From JAHJQT01 sp964494655 (GTDB taxonomy: Bacteria; Patescibacteriota; Minisyncoccia; Portnoybacterales; UBA2143), in contig CAZBRM010000005.1 in assembly GCA_964494655.1 (NCBI GenBank), positions 1 through 40,350 of the forward strand: a DNA stretch of 40,350 nt, read 5' to 3'. Made by a program: the position numbers and the translations under genes. Below, piece by piece: positions 15,721 to 24,319 of the stretch. The notes beneath the pieces were generated by a model. It worked only from the letters and a program-made list of their open reading frames with translations, ran no database searches and had not been told where the DNA came from. Position 1 is the stretch's first letter; the number at the start of each line of letters is the position of its first letter.

Positions 15721-16934
15721 ATGAATAAAAAAAATCAATTAAAAATAGGAATAGACGCGCGTTTTTTCGGACCTAAGCAGAAAGGCCTAGGTCGTTATGT
15801 TCAAAAATTAGTTGAGAATTTAGAAAAAATTATGATAAATCGGGGGCAGTCCCCTGCAAAGCGGGGGCTGCCCCCAGTATCATTAGAATTTGTTATTTTT
15901 CTTCGCAAAGATAATTGGAACGAGTATCAACCAGCTAATCCTAATTTTAAAAAAGTTTTAGCTAATTATAAATGGTATGGATTTAAAGAGCAGATTTTTT
16001 TTCCTTTTAAAATAAGAAAGCATAAAATTGATTTAATGCATTTTCCCCATTTTAATATTCCTATTTTTTACTTTAGGCCATTTATAATCACTATTCACGA
16101 TTTAATTTTAAAAAAATTTTCTACTTGCCGAGCTTCTACTTTAACTCCTTTTATATACTGGCTAAAGAGCTTAGCTTATCAAGTTGTAATCTTTTTAGCA
16201 GTCAAAAGGTCTAAAAAAATTATTGCAGTTTCCAATTATACCAAGAACGATATTTTAGAATATTTTAAAGTTAAATCAAGCAAGATTAAAGTAATTTATG
16301 AAGGGGCGCCAGATTCGGGGACAGNNNNNNNNNNNNNNNNNNNNNNNNNNNNNNNNNNNNNNNNNNNNNNNNNNNNNNNNNNNNNNNNNNNNNNNNNNNN
16401 NNNNNNNNNNNNNNNNNNNNNNNNTATGTAGGTAACGCTTATCCTCATAAGAATTTAGAGCGTCTTATTTTAGCTTTCAATAAATTAATTAAAGATAAAA
16501 AAAACCTGCATCTTATTTTAGTAGGGGAAATTGATTATTTTTACAAAAGAATACAGGATAAATTTTCAGGTTCAAAACAAATTATTTTTACTGATTTTGT
16601 TTCAGATAAGAAATTGACCTATTTATACAAGAACGCTTCTCTTTACATCTTTCCTTCTTTATATGAAGGATTTGGCTTGCCTCCCTTAGAAGCAATGTCT
16701 TATGGGACGCCAGTTGTCTGCTCTCAATCATCTTGCTTGCCGGAAGTTCTTGAAGATTCAGTTATTTATTTTAATCCAGAAGATATCAACGATATGGCTG
16801 AAAAAATTAAATATGTTTTAAACAATAAAGATATTCAAGAAAGATTAATCTTGATGGGCTTTAAGCAGATAAGAAAATATAAATGGGAGAAAATGGCTCT
16901 AGAAATATTAAAAATTTACAAATCTGTGGATTAG
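15721..16934 (+). CDS. Family 4 glycosyltransferase interrupted by an assembly gap and carrying a palindromic insertion
   Basis: Third GT4 of the run. The left part (15721-16324) reads KIGIDARFFGPKQKGLGRYV, then TIHDLIL, KKIIAVSNYTKNDI and VIYEGAP; the right part (16425-16934) reads YVGNAYPHKNLERLILAF, LYIFPSLYEGFGLPPLEAMS and SCLPEVLEDS. The halves belong together but are in different frames across the 100-N run, so the true gap is not 100; by comparison with the family roughly 25 residues are missing. Inside the N-terminal domain, between the LVENLEKI helix and the FVIFLRKDNW strand, residues NRGQSPAKRGLPP are encoded by palindromic element C, which keeps the frame. Related enzymes have only a short loop there. 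Confidence 0.85.
15842..15875. repeat. Palindromic element C, inside a coding sequence
   Basis: Left arm GGGGGCAG (15842-15849), inner arm CCCCTGC, loop AAA, inner arm GCGGGGG and right arm CTGCCCCC (to 15875). It has the same nested design and the same GGGCAGTCCC...GGGGGCTGCCC frame as elements A and B, but a different loop sequence. It adds about 12 codons in frame to the glycosyltransferase. Confidence 0.8.
16325..16424. other. Assembly gap, 100 N
   Basis: Placeholder inside the third GT4 gene. The flanking codons are out of frame with each other, so the real length is not 100 bases. Confidence 0.97.
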
Positions 16935-16951
16935 TTAGAATAATATAAATA

Positions 16952-16989
16952 TGATACAATAAAGGCGCCTGATAAAAATTAGGCGCTTT
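16952..16989 (+). promoter_or_regulatory. Extended -10 promoter and leader hairpin
   Basis: TGATACAAT at 16952-16960 is an extended -10 box. It is followed by the hairpin AAAGGCGCCT (16961-16970) / AGGCGCTTT (16981-16989), which ends 5 bases before the DUF4012 start. The hairpin with its TTTG tail could also end the glycosyltransferase transcript. Confidence 0.5.
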
Positions 16990-16994
16990 GTTGT

Positions 16995-19385
16995 ATGGAA
17001 GAAAATTTTCAAAAAAACAACAAAATGAAATTTGTTCTTTCAGCTTTATTTGATATCAAACCCGTTGACAGGATGGGTAATTTCGATTTTAAAAAAATAA
17101 AGGGAATCAAGCCAATTCTTGATTTAAGAAATGCTGATATTAAGAAAAAAAATAATAATAAAGAAGTTGAAGAAGTAAAAAATGTTCAAGAAGTTTTAAC
17201 AAAAGAAAAAATATTAGAAGAGCTGGAGGAGATAGAAAAATCTGATATAAATTTACAAGAAACCAGACTTGTTTCGGAGCCAAAAAAAATAGTTAAGCAA
17301 AATATTTCTGAAATAAATTCAAATTTGTTAGAAGAATTTTATTTTCCTGAAGTTGCCTCTAAAAAATATTTTAATCCGTATAAAATAAAACACAGGGAAA
17401 AATATGCTTATTTGAAAAAATTGCCTAAATCTTTAATTGGCTTTATTTCAGTTGTTTTTTTGATTTCTTTAATTGTGCCTGGAGCTTCTTTAATTAGCAG
17501 AGGAATGAATATTAAGGACAATGTATTAAGCAATAGCTTGTCAGCTTATCAAAATCTGCTTGCTGCCCAAAATTCATTAGAACGTGCAGATTGGCAGGCA
17601 GCTGAACAAAACTTTGGTTTAGCATATTTTAATTTTGCCAGTGCAGGGCAGGAAATAAAAAAAATGGGCAGTGTTACCTTGAGTATTTTAGAAAATCTTC
17701 CTGGCAATTCATTGATTTCATCAGGAAGTCATTTGATTAAAGTGGGAGAAAATCTTGCTCAAGCAGGGCAAACACTTACTTCAGCTGTTAATTTGTTTTC
17801 GTTTAGCAGTTTATTTAATTTAATTGATTTGGGCGATATCAAAGAAAGTAAACTAACCGATAATATTGTTTTAAGTCAGGTAAATTTAAAAAATTCTTTG
17901 CAAAGCATTAAAATAGCAGATCAGGAACTTGATAATGTTAAAATTGAGATTCTGCCTTCTAATATGCAAGAAGGAGTTGTTTCCTTAAAGGAAAAATTGC
18001 CATTGGTTGAAGAAATGCTTAATCAAGCATTAAACTATTCAAACGCTTTATTAGGTATTTTAGGCCATGACAATCCGCGTCAATATCTTTTAATATTTCA
18101 AAATAATAGTGAAATTCGCGCTACCGGAGGATTTATTGGAACTTATGGTCTTTTAACTTTAGATAAAGGCGCAATTCATAATCTTTTTATTGATGGCGTT
18201 TATAATGCTGATGGTCAGCTCCATGAAAAAATTATTCCGCCGCGCCCGATCCAAAAGATTAGCACTACTTGGTCAATGCACGATGCCAACTGGTTTGCTG
18301 ATTTCCCAACTTCAGCCCAAAAAATTGAATGGTTTTATGAAAAAACAGGAGGTCCGACAGTAGACGGAGTTATAAGTATGACGCCGACTTTTATTGAGCG
18401 GCTTTTAGAAATAACCGGCCCTATATCCATGCCGGATTATAATGTTGTTTTAGATAAAAATAATTTTATTGAATTGATTCAGTATGAAGTGGAGATTAAT
18501 TATGATAAAGAGCTTAATCGGCCAAAGGAAATTTTAGCTGATTTTGCCCCGAAATTTATTAAGGCCTTAAGCTCTTTGTCTTTAGAAGATAAAAAGAAAG
18601 CCATTGCCATTATTTTTGACTGCTTTAAAGAAAAGCATATTCTAGCTTATTTTAACGATCCATTTCTTGAAGAATTATCTATTAATGAAGGCTGGTCTGG
18701 TAAAATTCTTGATTCTGACAAAGATTATTTAAGTGTAGTTTCATCCAATATTAACGGATATAAAACAGATAGAGTAGTTGAAGAAACAATAAATCATCAG
18801 GCGGAAATTCAAGATGATGGCTCTATTATTGATACGCTGACAATAAAAAGAGCGCATAAAGGGGGGAGTTCTGAATATGATTGGTGGAATCGTGTTAATT
18901 CAAATTATCTAAGAGTATATCTTCCTTTGGGAAGTGAATTAATTTCAGCTGATGGTCAAAGTTTAGAAATTTATCAACCACCGATTGATTATCAAAAACA
19001 CAATTTTAAAAGCGATCCATTAGTAGAGGCGATTGAAAGCGAAATGATTATTGATAAAAAGACAGGAACTCATATATTTAAAGAGAATAATAAGACGGTA
19101 TTTGGTAATTGGATATATGTCAGTCCTGGAGAAACGGTTATTTTAACTTATAAATACAAGCTGCCTTTTAAAATTGACTTGACTAAATCAACAGATAGTT
19201 ATAGTTTATTAGTTCAAAAGCAATTGGGCAGTATTGGAAGCGATTTTAATCATGAATTGAAATATCCTAATAATTGGGAAATTTCATGGGGATATCCTGA
19301 GAGTTTAGATGTTAAATCAGATGTAATACATTTAAATGCTAATTTGGAGGTAGATCGGTTTTTAGGTGTTACATTTAAGTTTTAA
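16995..19385 (+). CDS. DUF4012 domain-containing membrane-anchored protein
   Basis: A 796-residue protein with a charged, coiled-coil-prone cytoplasmic N-terminus (about residues 1-135, rich in K and E), one membrane helix near 140-165 (SLIGFISVVFLISLIVPGAS) and a large outside part. The outside part starts with helical repeats (YQNLLAAQNSLERADWQAAE, similar to tetratricopeptide-like packing) and then carries the DUF4012 core: NPRQYLLIFQNNSEIRATGG, FIGTYGLLTLDKG, TTWSMHDANWFADFPTSAQ and DGVISMTPTFIERLLEITGP. DUF4012 proteins are common in Patescibacteria and Actinobacteria, often next to polysaccharide genes as here; no biochemical function is established to my knowledge. A role in attaching or arranging the surface polysaccharide is inference from the neighbours. 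Confidence 0.88.
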   Translation: MEENFQKNNKMKFVLSALFDIKPVDRMGNFDFKKIKGIKPILDLRNADIKKKNNNKEVEEVKNVQEVLTKEKILEELEEIEKSDINLQETRLVSEPKKIVKQNISEINSNLLEEFYFPEVASKKYFNPYKIKHREKYAYLKKLPKSLIGFISVVFLISLIVPGASLISRGMNIKDNVLSNSLSAYQNLLAAQNSLERADWQAAEQNFGLAYFNFASAGQEIKKMGSVTLSILENLPGNSLISSGSHLIKVGENLAQAGQTLTSAVNLFSFSSLFNLIDLGDIKESKLTDNIVLSQVNLKNSLQSIKIADQELDNVKIEILPSNMQEGVVSLKEKLPLVEEMLNQALNYSNALLGILGHDNPRQYLLIFQNNSEIRATGGFIGTYGLLTLDKGAIHNLFIDGVYNADGQLHEKIIPPRPIQKISTTWSMHDANWFADFPTSAQKIEWFYEKTGGPTVDGVISMTPTFIERLLEITGPISMPDYNVVLDKNNFIELIQYEVEINYDKELNRPKEILADFAPKFIKALSSLSLEDKKKAIAIIFDCFKEKHILAYFNDPFLEELSINEGWSGKILDSDKDYLSVVSSNINGYKTDRVVEETINHQAEIQDDGSIIDTLTIKRAHKGGSSEYDWWNRVNSNYLRVYLPLGSELISADGQSLEIYQPPIDYQKHNFKSDPLVEAIESEMIIDKKTGTHIFKENNKTVFGNWIYVSPGETVILTYKYKLPFKIDLTKSTDSYSLLVQKQLGSIGSDFNHELKYPNNWEISWGYPESLDVKSDVIHLNANLEVDRFLGVTFKF

Positions 19386-19388
19386 AAT

Positions 19389-20489
19389 ATGACTAATAAA
19401 TTAAGACAAGGGAGGTTTATAAAAATATTTGGATTAACAATAATTTCTCTTCTAGTAATAGGTTTGTTAATGCAAATACAAAAAACAAAGGCCTCTGATT
19501 TAAACTCAGGGCTGATTGGTTATTGGAGGTTTGAAGAGACCAGTGGCTATGTAGTTAATGATAGTTCAGGCAATGACAATAAGGGATATCTTGGCAGGGC
19601 CATGCTTCACGGCTTTCTAGGTCAAGTTGGTAGCGCGTTGATGTTTGATGGTAATAAATACATTACCATGGGCGATCTTGATGCTTTGGATTTTGGAGCC
19701 GATGACAGTTTTACTGTTTCTGCTTGGGTTAAATTGGACAATTCAATTAGGAACTATAAAGCTATTTTAGGCAAAGCAAAAGCGTCTTCAATGGACGGAT
19801 ATACTCTTAGATATAATACTGATGGCAATTTCGGCATGATGATTGAATCAAGTGATGGCGATAAAGAGATAAATGTGATTGCCAATGGTGATTATCGAGA
19901 TGAAAAATGGCATTTAGTAACAGGAATTATTAATAGAGTAGATAATACTAATACAATATATGTTGATGGCTTTAAAAAGAATTCGGCTGACATCAGTCAA
20001 GTAGGTAGTTTATCAAATAGTGTTCATTTTAACATCGGAGCTTTGGAAAATAATTCTATATTTTTTAATGGCTTTATGGACGAAGTTAGGGTCTATGACC
20101 GGGCTTTATCAAATAATGAAGTTATTCAGTTATATAACCAGGAATGTAATTGTTCAGGAGTGCAAATTGGTTCACTCTTAAGAGCTAAAAATGAATATAA
20201 GGTCTATTATATTAATAACAAAGGACAGAAAAAATGGATACTGAATGAAACAGTATTTTATCTCTACAATAATAAATGGGAAGATGTTATTAAAGTGGAG
20301 CCGAGCGATCTTAACGCTTATCCAACAATTAATCTTTTAAGAGCGATTGGTGATTACAAAGTATATTATGTTTCTGGAAACACTAAACAATGGATTGAAA
20401 CTATCCAGAAATTCAATTCTCAGGGATATAATTGGCATGACATTGATAATGTTTTAGCAGGAGAACTGGCTCAATATATTGAAAAGTAA
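19389..20489 (+). CDS. Secreted or anchored LamG/concanavalin-like surface protein with two C-terminal repeats
   Basis: A 366-residue exported protein. A hydrophobic segment (about residues 13-30, IFGLTIISLLVIGLLMQ) followed by KASDLNSG looks like a signal peptide or anchor. Residues about 40-245 form a LamG jelly-roll: GLIGYWRFEETSG, ALMFDGNKYITMGD, FTVSAWVKL, EKWHLVTGI, TIYVDG and FMDEVRVYDRALSNNEVIQLY. The C-terminal 110 residues hold two copies of a repeat: LLRAKNEYKVYYINNKGQKK WIL...WEDVIKV...LNAYP and LLRAIGDYKVYYVSGNTKQW...WHDIDNV. These repeats resemble the YYI-GKKRWI wall-associated modules often found at the ends of Patescibacteria surface proteins. It starts 3 bases after the DUF4012 gene, so both are probably made and displayed together. 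Carbohydrate or host-surface binding is inferred. Confidence 0.85.
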   Translation: MTNKLRQGRFIKIFGLTIISLLVIGLLMQIQKTKASDLNSGLIGYWRFEETSGYVVNDSSGNDNKGYLGRAMLHGFLGQVGSALMFDGNKYITMGDLDALDFGADDSFTVSAWVKLDNSIRNYKAILGKAKASSMDGYTLRYNTDGNFGMMIESSDGDKEINVIANGDYRDEKWHLVTGIINRVDNTNTIYVDGFKKNSADISQVGSLSNSVHFNIGALENNSIFFNGFMDEVRVYDRALSNNEVIQLYNQECNCSGVQIGSLLRAKNEYKVYYINNKGQKKWILNETVFYLYNNKWEDVIKVEPSDLNAYPTINLLRAIGDYKVYYVSGNTKQWIETIQKFNSQGYNWHDIDNVLAGELAQYIEK

Positions 20490-20543
20490 TAGGGGCTAAG
20501 AATTAATAAATTTTAAGGTGTGACTTATTAGTTTTAAGAAGAA

Positions 20544-20616
20544 ATAGGACGCGCCTTGAGAGCTACATTCTTACGCTCGGAGGGCGGAAGGATGTACTCG
20601 TCAAGGCGTGTCCTAT
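20544..20616. repeat. Long palindromic element D
   Basis: ATAGGACGCGCCTTGA (20544-20559) pairs with TCAAGGCGTGTCCTAT (20601-20616), 15 of 16 positions plus one wobble. Inside, TACATTCTT pairs with AAGGATGTA, and CGCTC with GGGCG around GGA. The whole 73 bases fold into one long, GC-rich hairpin unlike the AT-rich surroundings. Confidence 0.75.
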
Positions 20617-20638
20617 GAATAGAAAATCCTAAAAATCT

Positions 20639-20706
20639 GACCAGGCACAGCCTTTCTCGCACAACCTTGCTTCGCAAGGATGTTGCTCTTCAAGGCCATG
20701 CCTGTC
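20639..20706. repeat. Long palindromic element E
   Basis: CAGGCA (20642-20647) pairs with TGCCTG (20699-20704), AGCCTT with AAGGCC, and the tip is GCACAACCTTGC-TTC-GCAAGGATGTTGC. It lies 22 bases after element D and together they fill most of the 235-base space before murJ. No promoter stands out in the remaining bases. Confidence 0.7.
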
Positions 20707-20724
20707 CATCTTTTTGGATTTTAA

Positions 20725-22256
20725 ATGCTTAAAAAATTTTTCAATAATAAATCAAAAACTATTGCTTCGGCCGCTGTTATTTTAGGAGCGGCTTCTTTAG
20801 TTAGCCGTTTATTAGGACTTGTTCGTGACAGAATTCTTGCAGGAAAATTTGGAGCCGGAAGCGAGTTAGATATTTATTATGTTGCTTTTCGCATTCCTGA
20901 TTTGGTTTATTCTGTGCTTGTTTTAGGCGCAATTACGGCCGGTTTCATTCCTGTTTTTATTAATTATCTTCAAAAAGATAAAAATAATGCCTGGTATTTA
21001 GCTAATAGTATTCTTAATTTGATAGGTGTTTCTTTAATTATTATTTGCTTTATTTTAATAATTTTTGCTCCTTGGCTTATTAAGCTTATTGCCCCTGGGT
21101 TTTCTCCTGAAAAAATATCATTAACAATTAAGCTGGCAAGAATTATGTTCTTAAGCTCTTTTTTTCTTGGAATAAGCACTGTTTTAGGCGGGATTTTACG
21201 CAGCTTCAAACGTTTTCTTATTTATTCTTTAGGGCCAATTATGTATAATCTCGGTATTATTTTTGGAGCTGTATTTTTAACAGAATATTATGGTCTTTTA
21301 GGACTTGCTTATGGTGTCGTTCTTGGTTCTTTTTTTCATATGGCAATTCAAATCCCAGCTTCTTTCCTTTGTGGATTTAAATGGGCTCCTGTTTTTGATT
21401 TTAGATTTGAAGGGGTTAGAAGAATTTTTAAATTAATGCCTCCGCGTGTATTAAATTTAATTCTTTTTCAAATTGATTTTCTAGCAATGACAATAATAGC
21501 TTCTTTCCTGGCGGTCGGAAGTATTGCTGTGTATAATTTAGCTTATAATATTTGGAGCTTTCCCTTGGGTATCTTTGGTATTTCTTTTGTTTTGGCTGTT
21601 TTTCCAAAGCTTTCAGAATCAGCTCAGAAAAAAGATGAACAAAAATTTGTTAAGGAGTTTTCTTTAGTTGCTCGCCAAATTCTTTTTTTTACTTTACCTT
21701 CGGCAGTTCTTTTTATTGTCTTGCGCGCTGAGATTGTTCAGATTATTTTAGGCACAGGTAATTTTGGTCTTAATGATGTATCTTTAACATTGAAAACGCT
21801 AGCTTATTTTTCTTTATCTCTTTTTGCAGAAGCGCTTATTCTTCTTCTCTTGCGTGGCTTCTTTGCCTGGGAAGATGCTTGGCGTCCTTTTGTTATCGGG
21901 CTTTTTGCAACGGCAATACGATTATCATTTGCATTGTTTCTCTCCCGTTCTATGGGCGTGCCTGGCTTGGCTTTAGGATTTTCCCTAGGGGGAATTTTTT
22001 ATATGGTTCTACTTTTTATTTTCCTCAAAAGAAAAATAGGATTTATTGATGGAAAAAAAATATTTGTTTCTGGATTCAAAATGATTTTAGCTTCTTTTTT
22101 AGCAGGATTAGGCGCGTATATTGTTTTGCAGATTTTAATAAATTTTAATACTTTGATTCGAGGATCTTTAGCTGGTTTAATTGGTATCTTTATTTATTTA
22201 TTTTTTTCCTGGCTTTTCAGATTAACAGAATTAAAGTTTTTTCTAAATTCTTTGTT
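20725..22256 (+). CDS. murJ: Lipid II flippase MurJ, last residues lost in gap
   Basis: MurJ/MviN of the MOP superfamily moves lipid-linked cell-wall precursors across the membrane. About 510 residues are visible and the pattern of about 14 hydrophobic helices is nearly complete. Hallmarks: AAVILGAASLVSRLLGLVRDRILAGKFGAG at the N-terminus with the conserved arginine-rich SRxLGLxRD, FRIPDLVYSVLVLGAITAGF, and ALILLLLRGFFAWEDAWRP in helix 10-11. The frame runs into a 100-N gap and by chance stays open into lepA; the two are separate genes. Context after the polysaccharide cluster also allows a Wzx-like role for a surface glycan, but the sequence favours MurJ. Confidence 0.92.
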
Positions 22257-22356
22257 NNNNNNNNNNNNNNNNNNNNNNNNNNNNNNNNNNNNNNNNNNNN
22301 NNNNNNNNNNNNNNNNNNNNNNNNNNNNNNNNNNNNNNNNNNNNNNNNNNNNNNNN
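22257..22356. other. Assembly gap, 100 N
   Basis: Placeholder between the murJ C-terminus and the lepA N-terminus. Because 100 N happens to preserve the frame between both ends, automatic gene finding gives a false 1135-residue MurJ-LepA fusion. Confidence 0.97.
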
Positions 22357-24132
22357 ATACAACAAAAAAACATTAGAAATTTTTGCATAATAAGTCATGT
22401 CGATCACGGCAAGTCAACTTTAGCTGATCGTTTTTTAGAATTGACTGGAACTATAGAAGAAAGAAAGATGAGAAAGCAGTTTTTAGATATGATGGATTTG
22501 GAAAGGGAAAAGGGAATTACAATAAAATTGCAGCCAGTGAGAATGGAGTATAAGAATTTTATTTTAAACTTAATTGATACTCCGGGTCATGTTGATTTTG
22601 CTTATGAAGTTTCGCGAAGTTTGGCTGCTGTTGAGGGCGCGATTTTAATGGTTGACGCCAGTCAAGGAGTTCAAGCGCAAACATTAGCTAATCTTCATTT
22701 TGCCGAAGAACAGAATTTGGTTATTATCCCCGTGTTGAATAAAATTGATTTACCTAATGTTCAAATTGAAGAAACAATTCAGGAGATGCGCCAGATGCTT
22801 AATACAAGAGAAGAGGAAATTATTAAAATTTCAGCTAAACAGGGAACAAATATAGATAAAGTTTTAGATGCGGTTATAAATAAAATACCTGCGCCAGGCG
22901 GTAAACCAAAAGATAAATTAAGAGCTTTGATTTTTGATTCTGATTACGATTCATATAAAGGAGTTATAGCTTATGTCAGAGTTGTTGATGGACAAGTTAA
23001 ACTAAGAGATAAAGTAATAATGTTTGCTTCAAAAACACAAGCTGAAGTTGTCGAAACAGGCATATTTAGGCCTAATTTTATTAAGACAGATTGTTTAAGC
23101 GCTGGGGAAATAGGATATATAGCCACTGGCCTTAAAAATTTAGAACAGTGTCAAGTTGGAGATACGATTACTTTAGCAGGCTCAACAATACAGCCATTGC
23201 CGGGATACAAAAAAATAAATCCAGTTGTATTTGCAAGTTTTTATCCTGTTGAATCCAATGAACATGATTTGTTAAAAGAAGGACTAGATAGATTAAGGCT
23301 AAGCGATGCTTCTCTTGAGTATGAGCCGGAATCATGCGAAGGATTAGGTAGAGGATTTCGCTGTGGATTTTTAGGGATGCTCCATTTGGAAATAATTTTA
23401 GAGCGCTTAAAAAGAGAACACCAATTAGATTTAATCGTCACATCGCCGTCGGTCACTTATCAGATAATTGATAATGATAATAAAAAACTTGTTATTTCTT
23501 CACCAGAAGATATGCCTGAAATTAATAAAATTAACACCATTAAAGAGCCATGGGTTTGTCTTGAAATTATTACTCCAAATCTTTATTTAGGACAGGTAAT
23601 GAAGTTGCTGGAAAAAATGAGAGCGGAGTATAAAGATACGCAGTATTTAGGAGTTGAAAGAGTTTTGATTAAATATAATATAGCTTTAAGTGAAATTGTT
23701 ATTGATTTTTATGATAAATTGAAAAATATAACATCTGGATATGCTTCAATGAACTACGAAATCATTGGTTATTATCCTGGAGATTTAATAAAAATGGATA
23801 TTCTGATAGCTGGAGAAAAAAAAGAAGCGTTTTCTAGAATTATTCATAAAGAAAGCGCTTATAAAGAAGCAAGAGTTTTGGTTAAAAAATTAAAGCAAGC
23901 TATTCCAAAGCAGCTTTTTGCTGTTTCTTTACAGGCAGTTATCGGAGGAAAAGTTGTAGCCAGGGAAACAATCAGCGCTCTGCGCAAAGATGTTACGGGC
24001 TATTTATACGGAGGAGATTACACTCGCAAAAAAAAATTACTAGAAAAACAGAAAAAAGGAAAAAAGAAAATGAAAGCTATTGGCAAAATAAATATTCCAC
24101 AGGAAGTATTTTTAAAAGTTTTAAAAAAATAA
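22357..24132 (+). CDS. lepA: Elongation factor 4 (LepA), first residues lost in gap
   Basis: Ribosomal GTPase EF4, a back-translocase or initiation/assembly factor. 591 residues are visible, starting with IQQKNIRNFCIISHVDHGKST, so only about five residues and the start codon are missing. G-domain motifs: HVDHGKST (G1), REKGITIK (G2), DTPGHVDF (G3), NKIDLP (G4), ISAKQG (G5). Domains II, III and V follow, and the LepA-specific C-terminal domain is clear (GYYPGDLIKMDILIAGE, REYGGDYTRK-like YLYGGDYTRKKKLLEKQKKG, IPQEVFLKVL). No sign of a frameshift. Confidence 0.95.
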   Translation: MQQKNIRNFCIISHVDHGKSTLADRFLELTGTIEERKMRKQFLDMMDLEREKGITIKLQPVRMEYKNFILNLIDTPGHVDFAYEVSRSLAAVEGAILMVDASQGVQAQTLANLHFAEEQNLVIIPVLNKIDLPNVQIEETIQEMRQMLNTREEEIIKISAKQGTNIDKVLDAVINKIPAPGGKPKDKLRALIFDSDYDSYKGVIAYVRVVDGQVKLRDKVIMFASKTQAEVVETGIFRPNFIKTDCLSAGEIGYIATGLKNLEQCQVGDTITLAGSTIQPLPGYKKINPVVFASFYPVESNEHDLLKEGLDRLRLSDASLEYEPESCEGLGRGFRCGFLGMLHLEIILERLKREHQLDLIVTSPSVTYQIIDNDNKKLVISSPEDMPEINKINTIKEPWVCLEIITPNLYLGQVMKLLEKMRAEYKDTQYLGVERVLIKYNIALSEIVIDFYDKLKNITSGYASMNYEIIGYYPGDLIKMDILIAGEKKEAFSRIIHKESAYKEARVLVKKLKQAIPKQLFAVSLQAVIGGKVVARETISALRKDVTGYLYGGDYTRKKKLLEKQKKGKKKMKAIGKINIPQEVFLKVLKK

Positions 24133-24195
24133 GCGCTTATATAAATAAGAGCTTATTGATTCTTTTCTTTTAGCTAATTTTTTGTTATGTTAAGC

Positions 24196-24300
24196 TTATA
24201 ACAGAGGAGCAAGCAAAAAAATAAGCATGCTTAAAATAATCATACTAGCTAAGACGATCCAAACCGAATAGAATATTTTCTTTCGTACAGAAATTTTCAT
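24196..24300 (-). CDS. Small single-helix membrane protein, 34 residues
   Basis: A short ORF encoding MKISVRKKIFYSVWIVLASM followed by IILSMLIFLLAPLL: three to four positive charges at the N-terminus, then one hydrophobic helix of about 22 residues. Its start codon is only 19 bases from the divergent start of the FtsB-like gene. On its own strand an extended -10 box, TGGTATTAT, ends 7 bases before the ATG, the same leaderless arrangement seen before other genes here. No family recognised. The membrane-protein pattern and promoter geometry make it more likely real than chance. Confidence 0.5.
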   Translation of the reverse strand: MKISVRKKIFYSVWIVLASMIILSMLIFLLAPLL

Positions 24301-24319
24301 TATATTAATAATACCATAT
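24301..24319. promoter_or_regulatory. Overlapping divergent promoters in 19 bases
   Basis: On the minus strand TGGTATTAT (extended -10) lies 7 bases before the start at 24300. On the plus strand AATAAT at 24307-24312 lies 7 bases before the ATG at 24320. The two -10 boxes overlap, so both mRNAs can only be leaderless or nearly so. Confidence 0.5.
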
